A DNA stretch of 64,000 nucleotides, taken from the NCBI GenBank assembly GCA_016712625.1, contig JADJQQ010000001.1, positions 1,178,001 through 1,242,000 of the forward strand, given 5' to 3'. Shown piece by piece: positions 18,395-27,756 of this stretch (position 1 is its first letter; each line of letters begins with the position of its first letter). The translations under genes were made by a program, and so were the position numbers. The notes beneath the pieces are model-generated. The model saw nothing but the letters and a program-made list of their open reading frames with translations. It searched no databases and had not been told where the DNA came from. Source of the DNA: Candidatus Competibacteraceae bacterium. GTDB taxonomy: Bacteria; Pseudomonadota; Gammaproteobacteria; Competibacterales; Competibacteraceae.

Positions 18395-20176
18395 CTACTT
18401 CTTGCGCTTGTTGGAGGTCGATTCCCCCAGCGATTTCTTGGCCAAGCTGACCAGCTTGCCAAACTGCTCGGACACCTTGCCGCCACCGTTCCCAGCGGCA
18501 GCGCTCTTAACGCTGTCAGCGCCCGACTCCACTCGTTTGGTGATGATCCACTGTTGGGCGATAGACAGGATATTATTGACCACCCAATACAGCACTAGGC
18601 CGGCGGGGAACCACAGGAACATGAAGGTGAATACGATCGGCAGCGCCATCATCACTTTGGCCTGCACTGGATCGGGCGGGGCCGGACTCAGTTTTTGCTG
18701 GATGAACATGGTGACGCCCATGATCAGCGGCAAAACGTAGTACGGATCGGGAATCGCCATATCTTTGATCCAGAGCATGAACGGCGCCTGCCGCAACTGG
18801 ACGCTTTCGACCAATACCCAGTACAAGGCGATAAATACTGGAATCTGAACCAGAATCGGCAAGCAACCACCCAGCGGATTGACCTTTTCCTTTTTATATA
18901 AGGCCATCATCTCCTGATTCATCCGCTGCTTGTCATCGCCGTACAGCTCCTTGAACCGGCTTAACTCCGGCGCCAGCCGGCGCATGTTGGCCATCGACCG
19001 GTAGCTGGTTTCCGACAGCTTGTAGAAGGCCAGCTTGATCAGGATGGTCAAGAAAATAATGGCCCATCCCCAATTGCCGACAATGGCGTGAATCGCCTTA
19101 AGCAACCAAAACAACGGCTCCGCGATAATGGTCAATATGCCGTAATCGACCGTCAATTGCAGGTTCGGCGCGATTTGCGCCAGCACGTCAGGCAGCTTCG
19201 GCCCCACGTACAAACGGGTACGAAAATCACCGCTTGATCCTGCGGGGACGGTCTGCACCGCGCCGCGCATGCCCAAAACGTAGCGATTGCCGCCCGTTGA
19301 TTTGGTGTAGAAATCGTCGGTTTCGCCAGGGTTGGGCACCCATGCGCCCAGAAAGTAATGCTGGATCATGGCAATCCAACCATCTTTCACCGGCTTGTTC
19401 AATTCCTGCTTGGCGATCTGATCAAAGGAAATCTTTTCGTAACGCTGCTCGGGCGTAGAAATCACTCCACCGGTATACGTCACCACACCGCTGCCAAAAT
19501 AGCTGCTGACCGTGGCTGGCGGCGTCCGCTGGAATTGCCGGTATTGGCTGCCCCGCCAGTCTCCAGCGCCGCCGTTCTCCACCCGCTGGTTGAGTTCGAT
19601 CAGGAAACTGCCACGGCGGAAGGTATACGTTTTAACGACTTTTACGCCGGCCGGATCTGACCAGTGCAGGCGCACTTCCAGCAGGTCCTGACCGTCCGCC
19701 AAGCGAAAATCCGTCTGCTCGACGGAAAACTGGGCGTAATGGTTGGGCGCTGGCGCGTTATCCAGCGCCACTAGCCCCGATTGGGCGATGAAGATTTCCG
19801 GGCCGCCGTCCTTCATCAACTGGAACGGCTGGTCGAGATGTAGGATCGATTCCGGATACGTGCGCAGACCCACCCGCCGCAGATCGCCGCCCACGGTATC
19901 GATCTCGGCTTCAAACAGATCGGTCGTCACATGCACCCGCTGACCGCCGCCAAGCGCCTGCGGGCCAGCGTTGACGGCCGGTGCGGCAATCGGCACGTCT
20001 TGGCCTGGAACCCCAGGGGCTGAAGCGCCGGTTGGGTTGGCGGGATTGGCCGGTGCGGTCGCCACTGGCGGAGCCGGCGGCGGATATTTTTTAGCCTTGA
20101 ATTCCATCCAGTTCTGCCACAGCAGAAACGCTACGAACATCAAAGCGGCGAACAGGATCAAACGTTGGTTTTCCAT
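18395..20176 (-). CDS. yidC: Membrane protein insertase YidC
   Basis: Inserts and folds inner-membrane proteins, alone or with SecYEG. 593 residues from ATG at 20176, which overlaps the yidD stop as TGATG. It begins MENQRLILFAALMFVAFLLWQ (first span). A Pro/Ala-rich linker and the large periplasmic beta-domain follow. The conserved core starts near IVGNWGWAIIFLTILIK and continues with MNQEMMALYKKEKVNPLGGC, and the end is lysine rich (SNKRKK), which helps ribosome binding. It is in operon with rpmH, rnpA and yidD upstream and mnmE downstream. Confidence 0.97.
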   Translation of the reverse strand: MENQRLILFAALMFVAFLLWQNWMEFKAKKYPPPAPPVATAPANPANPTGASAPGVPGQDVPIAAPAVNAGPQALGGGQRVHVTTDLFEAEIDTVGGDLRRVGLRTYPESILHLDQPFQLMKDGGPEIFIAQSGLVALDNAPAPNHYAQFSVEQTDFRLADGQDLLEVRLHWSDPAGVKVVKTYTFRRGSFLIELNQRVENGGAGDWRGSQYRQFQRTPPATVSSYFGSGVVTYTGGVISTPEQRYEKISFDQIAKQELNKPVKDGWIAMIQHYFLGAWVPNPGETDDFYTKSTGGNRYVLGMRGAVQTVPAGSSGDFRTRLYVGPKLPDVLAQIAPNLQLTVDYGILTIIAEPLFWLLKAIHAIVGNWGWAIIFLTILIKLAFYKLSETSYRSMANMRRLAPELSRFKELYGDDKQRMNQEMMALYKKEKVNPLGGCLPILVQIPVFIALYWVLVESVQLRQAPFMLWIKDMAIPDPYYVLPLIMGVTMFIQQKLSPAPPDPVQAKVMMALPIVFTFMFLWFPAGLVLYWVVNNILSIAQQWIITKRVESGADSVKSAAAGNGGGKVSEQFGKLVSLAKKSLGESTSNKRKK

Positions 20177-20406
20177 CAACGGTCCTTCGGGGAAGATTCG
20201 GGAACGGGGTCGATGCCGCCCGGATGCCAGGGGTGACAGCGCGCCAAGCGCCGAATCGCCAACCCCGCACCGCGCCAAACACCGTAACGCTCTATCGCCT
20301 CACGGGCATATTCAGAGCAACTCGGATAAAAGCGGCAATGGTTGCCCAGCAACGGGCTAATCAACAGCTGATAGGCGCGGAGCAACGCGATCAGGAGGGT
20401 ACGCAT
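20176..20406 (-). CDS. yidD: Membrane protein insertion efficiency factor YidD
   Basis: 76 residues from ATG at 20406. The family core is clear: LLRAYQLLISPLLGNHCRFYPSCSEYAREAI, then WRGAGLAIRRLARCHPWHPGG with conserved cysteines. An N-terminal amphipathic helix should bind the inner face of the membrane near YidC. Its start lies inside the end of rnpA and its stop overlaps the yidC start, so the three genes are translationally coupled. Confidence 0.95.
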   Translation of the reverse strand: MRTLLIALLRAYQLLISPLLGNHCRFYPSCSEYAREAIERYGVWRGAGLAIRRLARCHPWHPGGIDPVPESSPKDR

Positions 20407-20762
20407 GGCTGCGCGAATCTCCGCCAATGCCGTTCCAGCGATGCGAACAGGAGCGCGTTGTCCTGTTCCGCCAGGCCGGCGCGGCCCAACACCACGCAGT
20501 CCAAACTTGCAAGCTCTTGCTGGTGACGCCGGAAACTCTCGCGCACGATCCGCTTGATCCGATTGCGCGCCACCGCCAGCTTGGCCACTTTTCGGGAAAT
20601 AGCCAAGCCCAAGCGGGGCCTCGCCAAATCGTTAGGTCGGGCTAGCACTGTGAAATAACGATCGCTGGATTTGAGCGGCTGGGCGAAAACACCGGCGAAG
20701 GCGTTTCGGCCAGTCAGTCGGACGCAACGCGGAAAGCGCGCGTCGGCAGCCGAGGTGTTCAG
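20391..20762 (-). CDS. rnpA: Ribonuclease P protein component, probable CTG start
   Basis: Protein subunit of RNase P, which trims tRNA 5' ends. The frame reads NTSAADARFPRCVRLTGRN, then FAGVFAQPLKSSDRYFTVLARP, then the RNR motif ARNRIKRIVRESFR. Full-family length (about 119-125 residues) is reached only by starting at CTG 20762-20760. From there up through rpmH this frame has no ATG, GTG or TTG. The first standard start, GTG at 20648, would delete the first 38 residues, including conserved sequence. The CTG overlaps the rpmH stop as CTGA, the same geometry as an ATGA overlap. I therefore annotate 123 residues with a CTG start. A base error (CTG for ATG or GTG) is the alternative. Confidence 0.85.
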   Translation of the reverse strand: MNTSAADARFPRCVRLTGRNAFAGVFAQPLKSSDRYFTVLARPNDLARPRLGLAISRKVAKLAVARNRIKRIVRESFRRHQQELASLDCVVLGRAGLAEQDNALLFASLERHWRRFAQPCVPS

Positions 20763-20893
20763 GGCGCCAAACGGACCCGGCCCTTGGCGCGGCGCGCCTT
20801 TAAAACCAAACGTCCGCCGCGCGTGGCCATGCGCGCGCGAAATCCGTGCGTGCGCTTGCGATGAATAATACTGGGTTGGAAAGTCCGCTTCAT
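20759..20893 (-). CDS. rpmH: 50S ribosomal protein L34
   Basis: 44 residues, starting MKRTFQPSIIHRKRTHGFRA and ending RAKGRVRLAP, a textbook L34. ATG at 20893 is preceded by AAGGA. Its stop TGA overlaps the proposed CTG start of rnpA. It is the first gene of the rpmH-rnpA-yidD-yidC-mnmE run and divergent from dnaA. Confidence 0.97.
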   Translation of the reverse strand: MKRTFQPSIIHRKRTHGFRARMATRGGRLVLKARRAKGRVRLAP

Positions 20894-21013
20894 GGCGATT
20901 CCTTAAGGGGGACGAAAAGAAACTAGTTTGCGCTTTTTGAGTAAAAGGGGAAAATTACTGATTAAGAGGCAAATTTGTCAAGTATCATGATTGCCTTCCG
21001 ATCCCATCGAAGC

Positions 21014-21022
21014 GGTGGATAA
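21014..21022 (+). promoter_or_regulatory. DnaA box (one mismatch) upstream of dnaA
   Basis: GGTGGATAA differs in one base from the perfect box TGTGGATAA. It lies 56 bases before the dnaA start in the rpmH-dnaA gap, a usual place for DnaA self-repression. Confidence 0.5.
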
Positions 21023-21077
21023 GCGGTGGTCCAACCACTACACGGCGCCCCGCCAAGGTAGCGCAAGGAGATATTTT

Positions 21078-22442
21078 GTGGGCCACGCGTTGTGGAAAGC
21101 CTGTCTGGAGCGTCTGGAACGCGAACTGTCCGAACAACAATTGAGCACTTGGATCCGGCCGCTGCATCCGCAATTGGAAGGCGACCGGCTGCGGCTGCTC
21201 GCGCCTAACCGATTCGTGCTCGATTGGGTGAAGAAGCATCATTTGGCGCAAATCCAAGCCGTGCTCGAAAAACTGCGCCCCGAGCAATCGATGCAGGTGC
21301 TGCTGGAAATCGGCAGCGGCATATTACAGGACGAGCGACCGTCCAACCAGATCGAACCCTCCGAGCCATCGGACGCGGAACCCGCTGCCGACGCCATCAT
21401 CGATGGGGCAGTGCTGCTGAAAAGCGGCGTTCTGAACCCCGATTTTACGTTTATTACTTTTGTCGAAGGGAACTCCAACCAAATCGCCCGCGCGGCTTGC
21501 CTGCAAGTCACACAAAATCCCGGCAGAGCCTACAACCCGCTATTCATCTACGGCGGCACCGGCCTGGGCAAAACCCATCTGATTCATGCGGTCGGCAACA
21601 TGTTGCGCGAACGGGACGTCAATGCCCAGGTCGTTTTTCAAAACTGCGAGCATTTTGTCGCCGACATGGTGCGTTCCCTGCAACACAACGCCATGAATGA
21701 ATTCAAACGCCGCTATCGGTCGCTGGACGCCCTGCTGATCGATGACGTGCAATTCCTCGCTGGCAAGGAGCGTTCTCAGGAAGAATTTTTCTATACTTTC
21801 AATAGTTTGTTGGAAGGTCGCCAACAAGTGATTCTGACCTGCGACCGCTATCCAAAGGAAGTAGCTGGCCTGGAGGATCGCCTCAAATCGCGTTTTGGTT
21901 CTGGGCTTACCGTGGCCATCGAACCGCCCGAACTGGAAACCCGCGTCGCCATACTCAAGAGTAAAGCCGAGCAGGCCCAGCTCGCCTTGCCCGACGAAGT
22001 CGCTTTCTTCATCGCCCAGCGTATCCGTTCCAACGTGCGCGAACTGGAAGGCGCGCTGCGGCGCGTGTACGCCAACGCTCAATTCACCGGCAAACCGGTC
22101 ACGCTCGGCTTTACCAAGGAAGCGTTGAGCGACTTGCTGACGCTGCAAGACAAACTCGTCACCATCGAGAATATCCAGAAAACCGTGGCGGACTATTACA
22201 AAATTCCGGTCAGCGACTTGTTGTCCAACAGCCGCTTGCGCACGCTGTCACGGCCCCGCCAGATGGCGATGACGCTGACCAAGGAATTGACCGATCTCAG
22301 CCTGCCGGAGATTGGTGAAGCCTTTGGCGGCCGCGATCACACCACGGTACTCCACGCTTGCCGGAAAATTCGGGAACTCCAGCGCCGCGAACCACAAATC
22401 CGCGATGATTACATCAATTTGTTTGGAACGCTGACTAACTAA
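21078..22442 (+). CDS. dnaA: Chromosomal replication initiator DnaA
   Basis: Binds DnaA boxes at oriC, oligomerises with ATP and opens the duplex. GTG at 21078, 7 bases after AAGGAG, gives a 454-residue protein starting MGHALWKACLERLERELSEQ (domain I). A frame reaching back to 20991 is open but lacks a good site. Domain III has Walker A GGTGLGKTH, Walker B ALLIDDVQF and sensor II region NVRELEGALRR. Domain IV carries the box-recognition motif GRDHTTVLHACRKI. The origin lies immediately downstream. Confidence 0.97.
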   Translation: MGHALWKACLERLERELSEQQLSTWIRPLHPQLEGDRLRLLAPNRFVLDWVKKHHLAQIQAVLEKLRPEQSMQVLLEIGSGILQDERPSNQIEPSEPSDAEPAADAIIDGAVLLKSGVLNPDFTFITFVEGNSNQIARAACLQVTQNPGRAYNPLFIYGGTGLGKTHLIHAVGNMLRERDVNAQVVFQNCEHFVADMVRSLQHNAMNEFKRRYRSLDALLIDDVQFLAGKERSQEEFFYTFNSLLEGRQQVILTCDRYPKEVAGLEDRLKSRFGSGLTVAIEPPELETRVAILKSKAEQAQLALPDEVAFFIAQRIRSNVRELEGALRRVYANAQFTGKPVTLGFTKEALSDLLTLQDKLVTIENIQKTVADYYKIPVSDLLSNSRLRTLSRPRQMAMTLTKELTDLSLPEIGEAFGGRDHTTVLHACRKIRELQRREPQIRDDYINLFGTLTN

Positions 22443-22452
22443 TAAAATAGCT

Positions 22453-22826
22453 TGTGGATAACTCCTGTGGATAAGTTGAATAACTTTTTCTCGCTGATTT
22501 TTTCCATTTTACTTAAAAATAAGTATTTAAAAAACAGTAAAATTAATGTCTTAAAAGTGTAATAATTGAAAATATAAGGCTAGCTGTTAAAAATTAAGGC
22601 CTAATTGGAAAAATGCGCAAAAACAGGCTGTGGATAAGTCTGTGGATAACTTGGCCATTTCTGTGGATAAGTGAACAAAACCTGTGGATAAGTCTGTGGA
22701 TAATTTTTGACCCTAAAAAAGTTATCCACAGGAAAAACGACTTATCCACATTTTATCCACAGACTTATCCACAGGAAAAAATCGTCCATTGTTATGATTT
22801 AAATGGATAAAAAAAAGTTATCCACA
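22453..22826. other. Replication origin oriC with twelve perfect DnaA boxes
   Basis: Seven boxes TGTGGATAA start at 22453, 22466, 22629, 22641, 22662, 22683 and 22695. Five boxes in the opposite orientation (TTATCCACA) start at 22722, 22742, 22753, 22765 and 22818. The two orientations face each other around 22704-22721. An AT-rich stretch with few G/C bases (22475-22628) lies between the first two boxes and the rest and is the best candidate for the unwinding element. A second AT-rich run is at 22840-22890. The 562-base gap between dnaA and dnaN holds no gene; a 65-codon frame across it is just the boxes being translated. Confidence 0.93.
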
Positions 22827-23004
22827 GAAAATGGCTCCCTCAATAACAATAATCTTTTATATATATAGAAAGATATTTTTATTGTAATCAGATGCCGAAA
22901 TCGAACGCTGTCAAAGCAGAAAAAATTTTAAAACCTTCGGTTTTAGTCGGAATTAGTGGCTCCAGTCCAAGACGAGGAGCTGGCCAACCTAACTGGGAGG
23001 ACTC

Positions 23005-24105
23005 ATGAAACTGGAAGCCCAGCGCGAGCATCTGCTCAAACCGCTCCAACACGTCATCGGCGCGGTCGAGCGCCGGCAAACCCTGCCGATTCTAGGCAAT
23101 GTGCTGGTGATTGCCAAAGCGCGGGAACTGACGCTGACCGCCACCGATCTTGAGGTGGAATTATCGGCGCGCGTGGAACTGCCGGTGGAGACGCCTGGCG
23201 AAACCACCCTCCCCGCCCGTAAGCTGTACGACATCCTGCGTTCGTTGCCGGAAGAAAGCACCGTCACCTTGAGCGTAGAAGGGGAAAAAGCGACGCTGCG
23301 CTGCGGCCGTGGCCGGTTCACTCTGATGGCCTTACCGGCTACCGACTTTCCTACCCTGGAGGATTTGCCTTTCACCGGAAATCTGCACATGACGCAAGGC
23401 GCTTTTCGCAAGGTGATCGAGCACACTCACTTTGCCATGGCCCAGCAGGATGTCCGCTACTACCTGAATGGTCTGTTACTGGAAGTAGGCCCCAATGCCC
23501 TGCGCGTGGTTGCCACCGATGGCCACCGGCTGGCCTTTCAGGAATTATCGGTTGAAGACGAGGCGGTGGAACCGCGTCAAGTCATCGTACCGCGCAAGGG
23601 GGTACTGGAATTGTTGCGCTTGTTGGCCGATGCTGACACGGGAGTGGTGCTCAGTCTCGGCGCGAACCATATTCGAGTGACGATGGGTGATATCCGCTTT
23701 ACCTCCAAGTTGATCGACGGCAAATTCCCGGACTATCACCGCGTTATTCCGCGCGACGGGAGCCGGATCGTGATTGCTGATCGCATGGTGTTGCGCAATG
23801 CCTTGGCGCGAGCCAGCATCGTACTCAGCGACAAAACTCAGGGCGTTCGCCTGCAGCTGGATGACTGGATTTTACGGGTGCAAGCGCAGAACGCCGAACA
23901 GGAGGAAGCGGAGGAAGAAATTGAAATTAACTATAGCGGCGGTGCGATGGAAATCGGCTTTAACGTCAGTTACCTGCTCGATGCCCTAGGCGCGCTGGGG
24001 GGCGAACTCGCCAGGCTGTCCTTTACCGATGTCGGCAGCAGCTGTCTGCTTGAAGAAAGCGAGGGCGGTGCCAGCAAACACGTCATCATGCCGATGCGGT
24101 TGTGA
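23005..24105 (+). CDS. dnaN: DNA polymerase III beta sliding clamp
   Basis: 366 residues forming half of the ring that tethers DNA polymerase III. It starts MKLEAQREHLLKPLQHVIGAVERRQTLPILGN and ends with the protein-binding pocket region HVIMPMRL. ATG at 23005 has GGGAGG 5 bases upstream. It follows the origin and is followed after 13 bases by recF, so dnaN-recF are one unit. Confidence 0.97.
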   Translation: MKLEAQREHLLKPLQHVIGAVERRQTLPILGNVLVIAKARELTLTATDLEVELSARVELPVETPGETTLPARKLYDILRSLPEESTVTLSVEGEKATLRCGRGRFTLMALPATDFPTLEDLPFTGNLHMTQGAFRKVIEHTHFAMAQQDVRYYLNGLLLEVGPNALRVVATDGHRLAFQELSVEDEAVEPRQVIVPRKGVLELLRLLADADTGVVLSLGANHIRVTMGDIRFTSKLIDGKFPDYHRVIPRDGSRIVIADRMVLRNALARASIVLSDKTQGVRLQLDDWILRVQAQNAEQEEAEEEIEINYSGGAMEIGFNVSYLLDALGALGGELARLSFTDVGSSCLLEESEGGASKHVIMPMRL

Positions 24106-24118
24106 GTTTTCACCGCCA

Positions 24119-25207
24119 ATGCGGGTTGCCTCGCTCGATATCGTTCGGTTCCGCAATCTGCGGCGGATTGAGCTGCGGTGCGCGGCCGGATTGAATCTGC
24201 TGATTGGCCCCAATGCCTCCGGCAAAACCAGCTTGCTAGAGGCGTTGTATTTTCTGGGTCGTGGCCGTTCATTTCGCACGCGCCAGCCGCGGGAGCTGAT
24301 CCAGTCCGAAGCGTCCGCGTTTCGGATCGTGGCGATGATGGCTGGAAGCGATGGCCGGCGGGTACCGGTTGGCGTCGAGCGCGGCCCGCGTGAGCTGGAC
24401 GTTCGCGTCGGCGGCGTTGCCACCCGCTCGCTGGCGGAACTGGCCCGGCAGGTACCCGTGCTGTTACTCAATCCCGACAGCCACCGCCTGCTGGAAGACG
24501 GGCCGCAACAGCGGCGCCGCTTCATGGACTGGGGGCTATTTCACGCCGAAGCCAGCTTTTTGGATGCCTGGCGGCGCTATGGCGCTGCCCTGCGCCATCG
24601 AAACGCCGCCTTGCGCGCCGGAGCGACCGACCGGACGATCGCGGCCTGGGACGGCGAATTGAGTGCGGCGGCGGGTACTCTCGACCGTTTGCGCCAATCC
24701 TTCTGTAAGGCGCTACAAAGCGTTTTGGGGCCACTGGCGGGAGCGACCCTGGGTGAGGTGGCGGTGCAGGTGGATTATCGCCGTGGGTGGCCGCTGGAGC
24801 CGTTTGAGCGAGAGTTCAGTGCGTGGCTGCGCGCTGGGTGCGCGCAGGACCGCCAGCAGGGCCATACCCGGCTGGGACCGCATCGGGCCGATTTCAGCCT
24901 CCGCGTCGCCGGTCGGCCCCCCGCCGAGAGTTTGTCGCGAGGCCAGCAAAAGCTATTGGTGGTCGCCTTGGTGCTGGCCCAAGCGGAGCTGTACCGGCTG
25001 CATACCGGTGACGCCTGCATCCTACTGATCGACGATCTGCCGTCCGAACTTGATCCGGCCAACCGGATACGGGTCATGCAGGCGCTGGCGGCGCTCGACA
25101 GCCAGTTGTTCGTGACCGCGATCGAGCTGGGCTTATTGGATACCGCCGCCTGGGGCGAAGCGCGAACGTTTCAACTCCTGGGCGGCGAACGGGGTGAAAT
25201 GGTATAA
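24119..25207 (+). CDS. recF: DNA replication and repair protein RecF
   Basis: SMC-like ATPase that helps load RecA at gaps with RecO and RecR. ATG at 24119 gives MRVASLDIVRFRNLRRIEL and 362 residues. Walker A is GPNASGKTS, the ABC signature is ESLSRGQQKLLV, and Walker B is ILLIDDLPSELD. A frame opening at 24029 overlaps dnaN and is not the start. gyrB begins 37 bases after its stop. Confidence 0.96.
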   Translation: MRVASLDIVRFRNLRRIELRCAAGLNLLIGPNASGKTSLLEALYFLGRGRSFRTRQPRELIQSEASAFRIVAMMAGSDGRRVPVGVERGPRELDVRVGGVATRSLAELARQVPVLLLNPDSHRLLEDGPQQRRRFMDWGLFHAEASFLDAWRRYGAALRHRNAALRAGATDRTIAAWDGELSAAAGTLDRLRQSFCKALQSVLGPLAGATLGEVAVQVDYRRGWPLEPFEREFSAWLRAGCAQDRQQGHTRLGPHRADFSLRVAGRPPAESLSRGQQKLLVVALVLAQAELYRLHTGDACILLIDDLPSELDPANRIRVMQALAALDSQLFVTAIELGLLDTAAWGEARTFQLLGGERGEMV

Positions 25208-25244
25208 TTCTCGACCTTATCCCGGTTTTGAGAAGCCCAGTCAT

Positions 25245-27659
25245 ATGAACGATTCCTCTTACACTTCGTCGAGCATTACAGTCCTGGAAGGGCTTGATGC
25301 GGTACGCAAGCGGCCCGGCATGTATATCGGCGATACCGATGATGGCACAGGCTTGCATCACATGGTGTTTGAGGTCGTTGACAATTCAATTGATGAAGCG
25401 TTAGCGGGTTATTGCACTGAAATCAGCGTGACCGTTCACGCCGACCAGTCGGTAACGGTGATCGATAACGGCCGCGGCATTCCCACGGACGAACATTCCA
25501 AGGGCCGTTCCGCTGCGGAAGTGATCATGACCGTGCTGCATGCGGGCGGTAAGTTTGACGATCGTTCCTACAAGGTTTCCGGCGGGCTGCACGGAGTGGG
25601 CGTATCGGTGGTGAACGCCTTGTCTGAATCTCTGTGGCTAACGATTCATCGCGACGGCAAGCTTCACCAGCAAGAGTATCGACTCGGTGATCCGCGGGCG
25701 CCGTTGCAAGTGATTGGCGAAACTGATCAAACGGGTACTGAAATTCGTTTCAAACCCAGTTCCACCATCTTCACCAACATCGATTTTCACTACGATGTAC
25801 TCGCCAAGCGCTTGCGCGAGCTGTCTTTTTTGAATTCCGGCGTCTGTATCCGACTGCGCGAAGAGCAAACCGGCAAAGAGGATGTTTTCGAGTATCAGGG
25901 CGGTATCAAAGCCTTCGTCGAGCATCTGAACCGTAACAAGACACCTTTACATGATAGTGTGTTCTATCTCAACACTACTCGCGACGACATTCAGGTCGAG
26001 CTGGCGATGCAGTGGAATGATTCCTATCAGGAAAATGTGTTTTGCTTCACCAATAACATCCCGCAGCGGGATGGCGGCGCGCATTTAGCGGGGTTGCGCG
26101 GCGCGTTGACGCGCACCCTGAATCAATATATGGACGCCGAGGGCATTCTGAAGAAAGCCAAGGTCGAAACAGGCGGCGACGACGCGCGTGAGGGTCTGAC
26201 GGCCGTATTGTCGGTGAAGCTGCACGATCCGAAGTTTTCGTCACAGACCAAAGACAAGCTCGTGTCCTCGGAGGTCAAGCCGGCGGTTGAATCCGTGGTG
26301 GCCGAGAAACTGCAAGAATTCTTGCTGGAGAATCCCAACGAAGCCAAGGCCATCACCAGCAAAATCATTGAAGCGGCCCGTGCTCGCGAAGCGGCCCGCC
26401 GGGCCCGCGAAATGACCCGCCGCAAGGGGGCGCTGGATATCGCTGGATTGCCAGGCAAGCTGGCCGACTGTCAAGAGAAAGATCCGGGCTTGTCGGAACT
26501 CTTTTTAGTTGAAGGCGATTCCGCTGGAGGTTCCGCCAAACAGGGCCGCGACCGTCGATTTCAGGCTATCTTGCCGCTGAAGGGCAAGATTCTGAACGTG
26601 GAGAAGGCCCGTTTTGACAAGATGCTGGCTTCGGTCGAAGTCGGTACGCTGATCACCGCTCTGGGGTGCGGCATCGGGCGGGAAGAATTCAATCCCGATA
26701 AATTGCGTTATTTCCGTGTCATTTTAATGACGGATGCGGATGTCGATGGATCGCATATCCGTACCTTATTATTAACTTTTTTCTACCGGCAGATGCCAGA
26801 ATTGATCGAACGCGGCCATATCTACATCGCGCAGCCACCTCTTTACAAAGTCAAGAAGGGCAAACAGGAACTGTATGTCAAGGATGATTCGGAACTATCC
26901 GAAAATCTACTGCAAGGAGCGCTCGATGGAGCTGTGCTGGCGACCGCCAAGGGTGATGCCGCCGCTTTGACTGGCAAGGCCCTGGAAGAATTGGCCCGCA
27001 ACCATATGGCGGTCATGGCAGTGATCCAGCGGTTATCCCGCCGTTACGACAGCGCTTTGCTCGAACAGTTGATCCAGATGCCGACTTTGGATAGCGGTCG
27101 GTTGCGTGAGCGGGCCTGGTTGAGCGGATGGGCTGAAACCTTAATCGAGCGCTTGAACGCCGGCGCGGATGGCGCTGGGGTCTACCAAGCGGCCGTGGAA
27201 GCGCCAATAGAAGGCGAAGGGTACAGCATAATCGTCACCCGCCGCACCCATGGCCTGGAGCGTAAGTTTCGGCTTGCCGCCGACTTCTTTGGATCGTCGG
27301 AATATGCCAGCTTAATTCGGTTTGGTGGCCGCTTGGCTGGTTTGTTTGATAGCGGCACAGAAATACGGCGAGGCGAGCGCGCTCGGTCGGTCGGTAGTTT
27401 TCGTGAAATGATGGACTGGTTACTGGATGAAGCGAAGCGCGGCCAGCATATTCAGCGCTACAAAGGCTTGGGTGAAATGAACCCGGAGCAGTTGTGGGAT
27501 ACCACCATGAATCCCACCACCCGTCGCCTGCTTCGAGTACGCATAGAAGATGCGGTGGCCGCCGACGAAATTTTTACCACGCTGATGGGAGATCAGGTCG
27601 AACCTCGGCGGGATTTTATTGAGCAGAATGCTTTGGATGTGCTTAACTTAGACATTTAA
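25245..27659 (+). CDS. gyrB: DNA gyrase subunit B
   Basis: ATPase subunit of gyrase, introducing negative supercoils with GyrA. 804 residues from ATG at 25245: the GHKL fold with EVVDNSIDEALAG and GGLHGVGVSVVNAL, the transducer domain, the TOPRIM motif VEGDSAGGSAKQGRDR and ILMTDADVDGSHIRTL, and the C-terminal RYKGLGEMNPEQLWDTTM. TATAAT at 25203 in the recF tail could be part of its own promoter, but I see no convincing -35. A hairpin follows the stop. Confidence 0.97.
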   Translation: MNDSSYTSSSITVLEGLDAVRKRPGMYIGDTDDGTGLHHMVFEVVDNSIDEALAGYCTEISVTVHADQSVTVIDNGRGIPTDEHSKGRSAAEVIMTVLHAGGKFDDRSYKVSGGLHGVGVSVVNALSESLWLTIHRDGKLHQQEYRLGDPRAPLQVIGETDQTGTEIRFKPSSTIFTNIDFHYDVLAKRLRELSFLNSGVCIRLREEQTGKEDVFEYQGGIKAFVEHLNRNKTPLHDSVFYLNTTRDDIQVELAMQWNDSYQENVFCFTNNIPQRDGGAHLAGLRGALTRTLNQYMDAEGILKKAKVETGGDDAREGLTAVLSVKLHDPKFSSQTKDKLVSSEVKPAVESVVAEKLQEFLLENPNEAKAITSKIIEAARAREAARRAREMTRRKGALDIAGLPGKLADCQEKDPGLSELFLVEGDSAGGSAKQGRDRRFQAILPLKGKILNVEKARFDKMLASVEVGTLITALGCGIGREEFNPDKLRYFRVILMTDADVDGSHIRTLLLTFFYRQMPELIERGHIYIAQPPLYKVKKGKQELYVKDDSELSENLLQGALDGAVLATAKGDAAALTGKALEELARNHMAVMAVIQRLSRRYDSALLEQLIQMPTLDSGRLRERAWLSGWAETLIERLNAGADGAGVYQAAVEAPIEGEGYSIIVTRRTHGLERKFRLAADFFGSSEYASLIRFGGRLAGLFDSGTEIRRGERARSVGSFREMMDWLLDEAKRGQHIQRYKGLGEMNPEQLWDTTMNPTTRRLLRVRIEDAVAADEIFTTLMGDQVEPRRDFIEQNALDVLNLDI

Positions 27660-27666
27660 GAGAGTA

Positions 27667-27709
27667 AAGCCAAGGCCGCCTTAATGTAATAGGCTGACGG
27701 CCTTGGCTT
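27667..27709 (+). terminator. Strong hairpin after gyrB, possible terminator
   Basis: Perfect 12-bp inverted repeat AAGCCAAGGCCG / CGGCCTTGGCTT with a 19-base loop, 7 bases after the gyrB stop. There is no U-run after it on the plus strand, so its action as a terminator is uncertain. Confidence 0.5.
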
Positions 27710-27756
27710 GATCAAATAAAGTCGATGGCCAAGAAAAAGTGGATAGGATGATTATC

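Noticed and set aside
22613..22810. 65-codon frame and apparent tandem repeats between dnaA and dnaN
   Set aside because: The repeats are DnaA boxes of oriC in both orientations with irregular spacing. This is neither a CRISPR array nor a gene.
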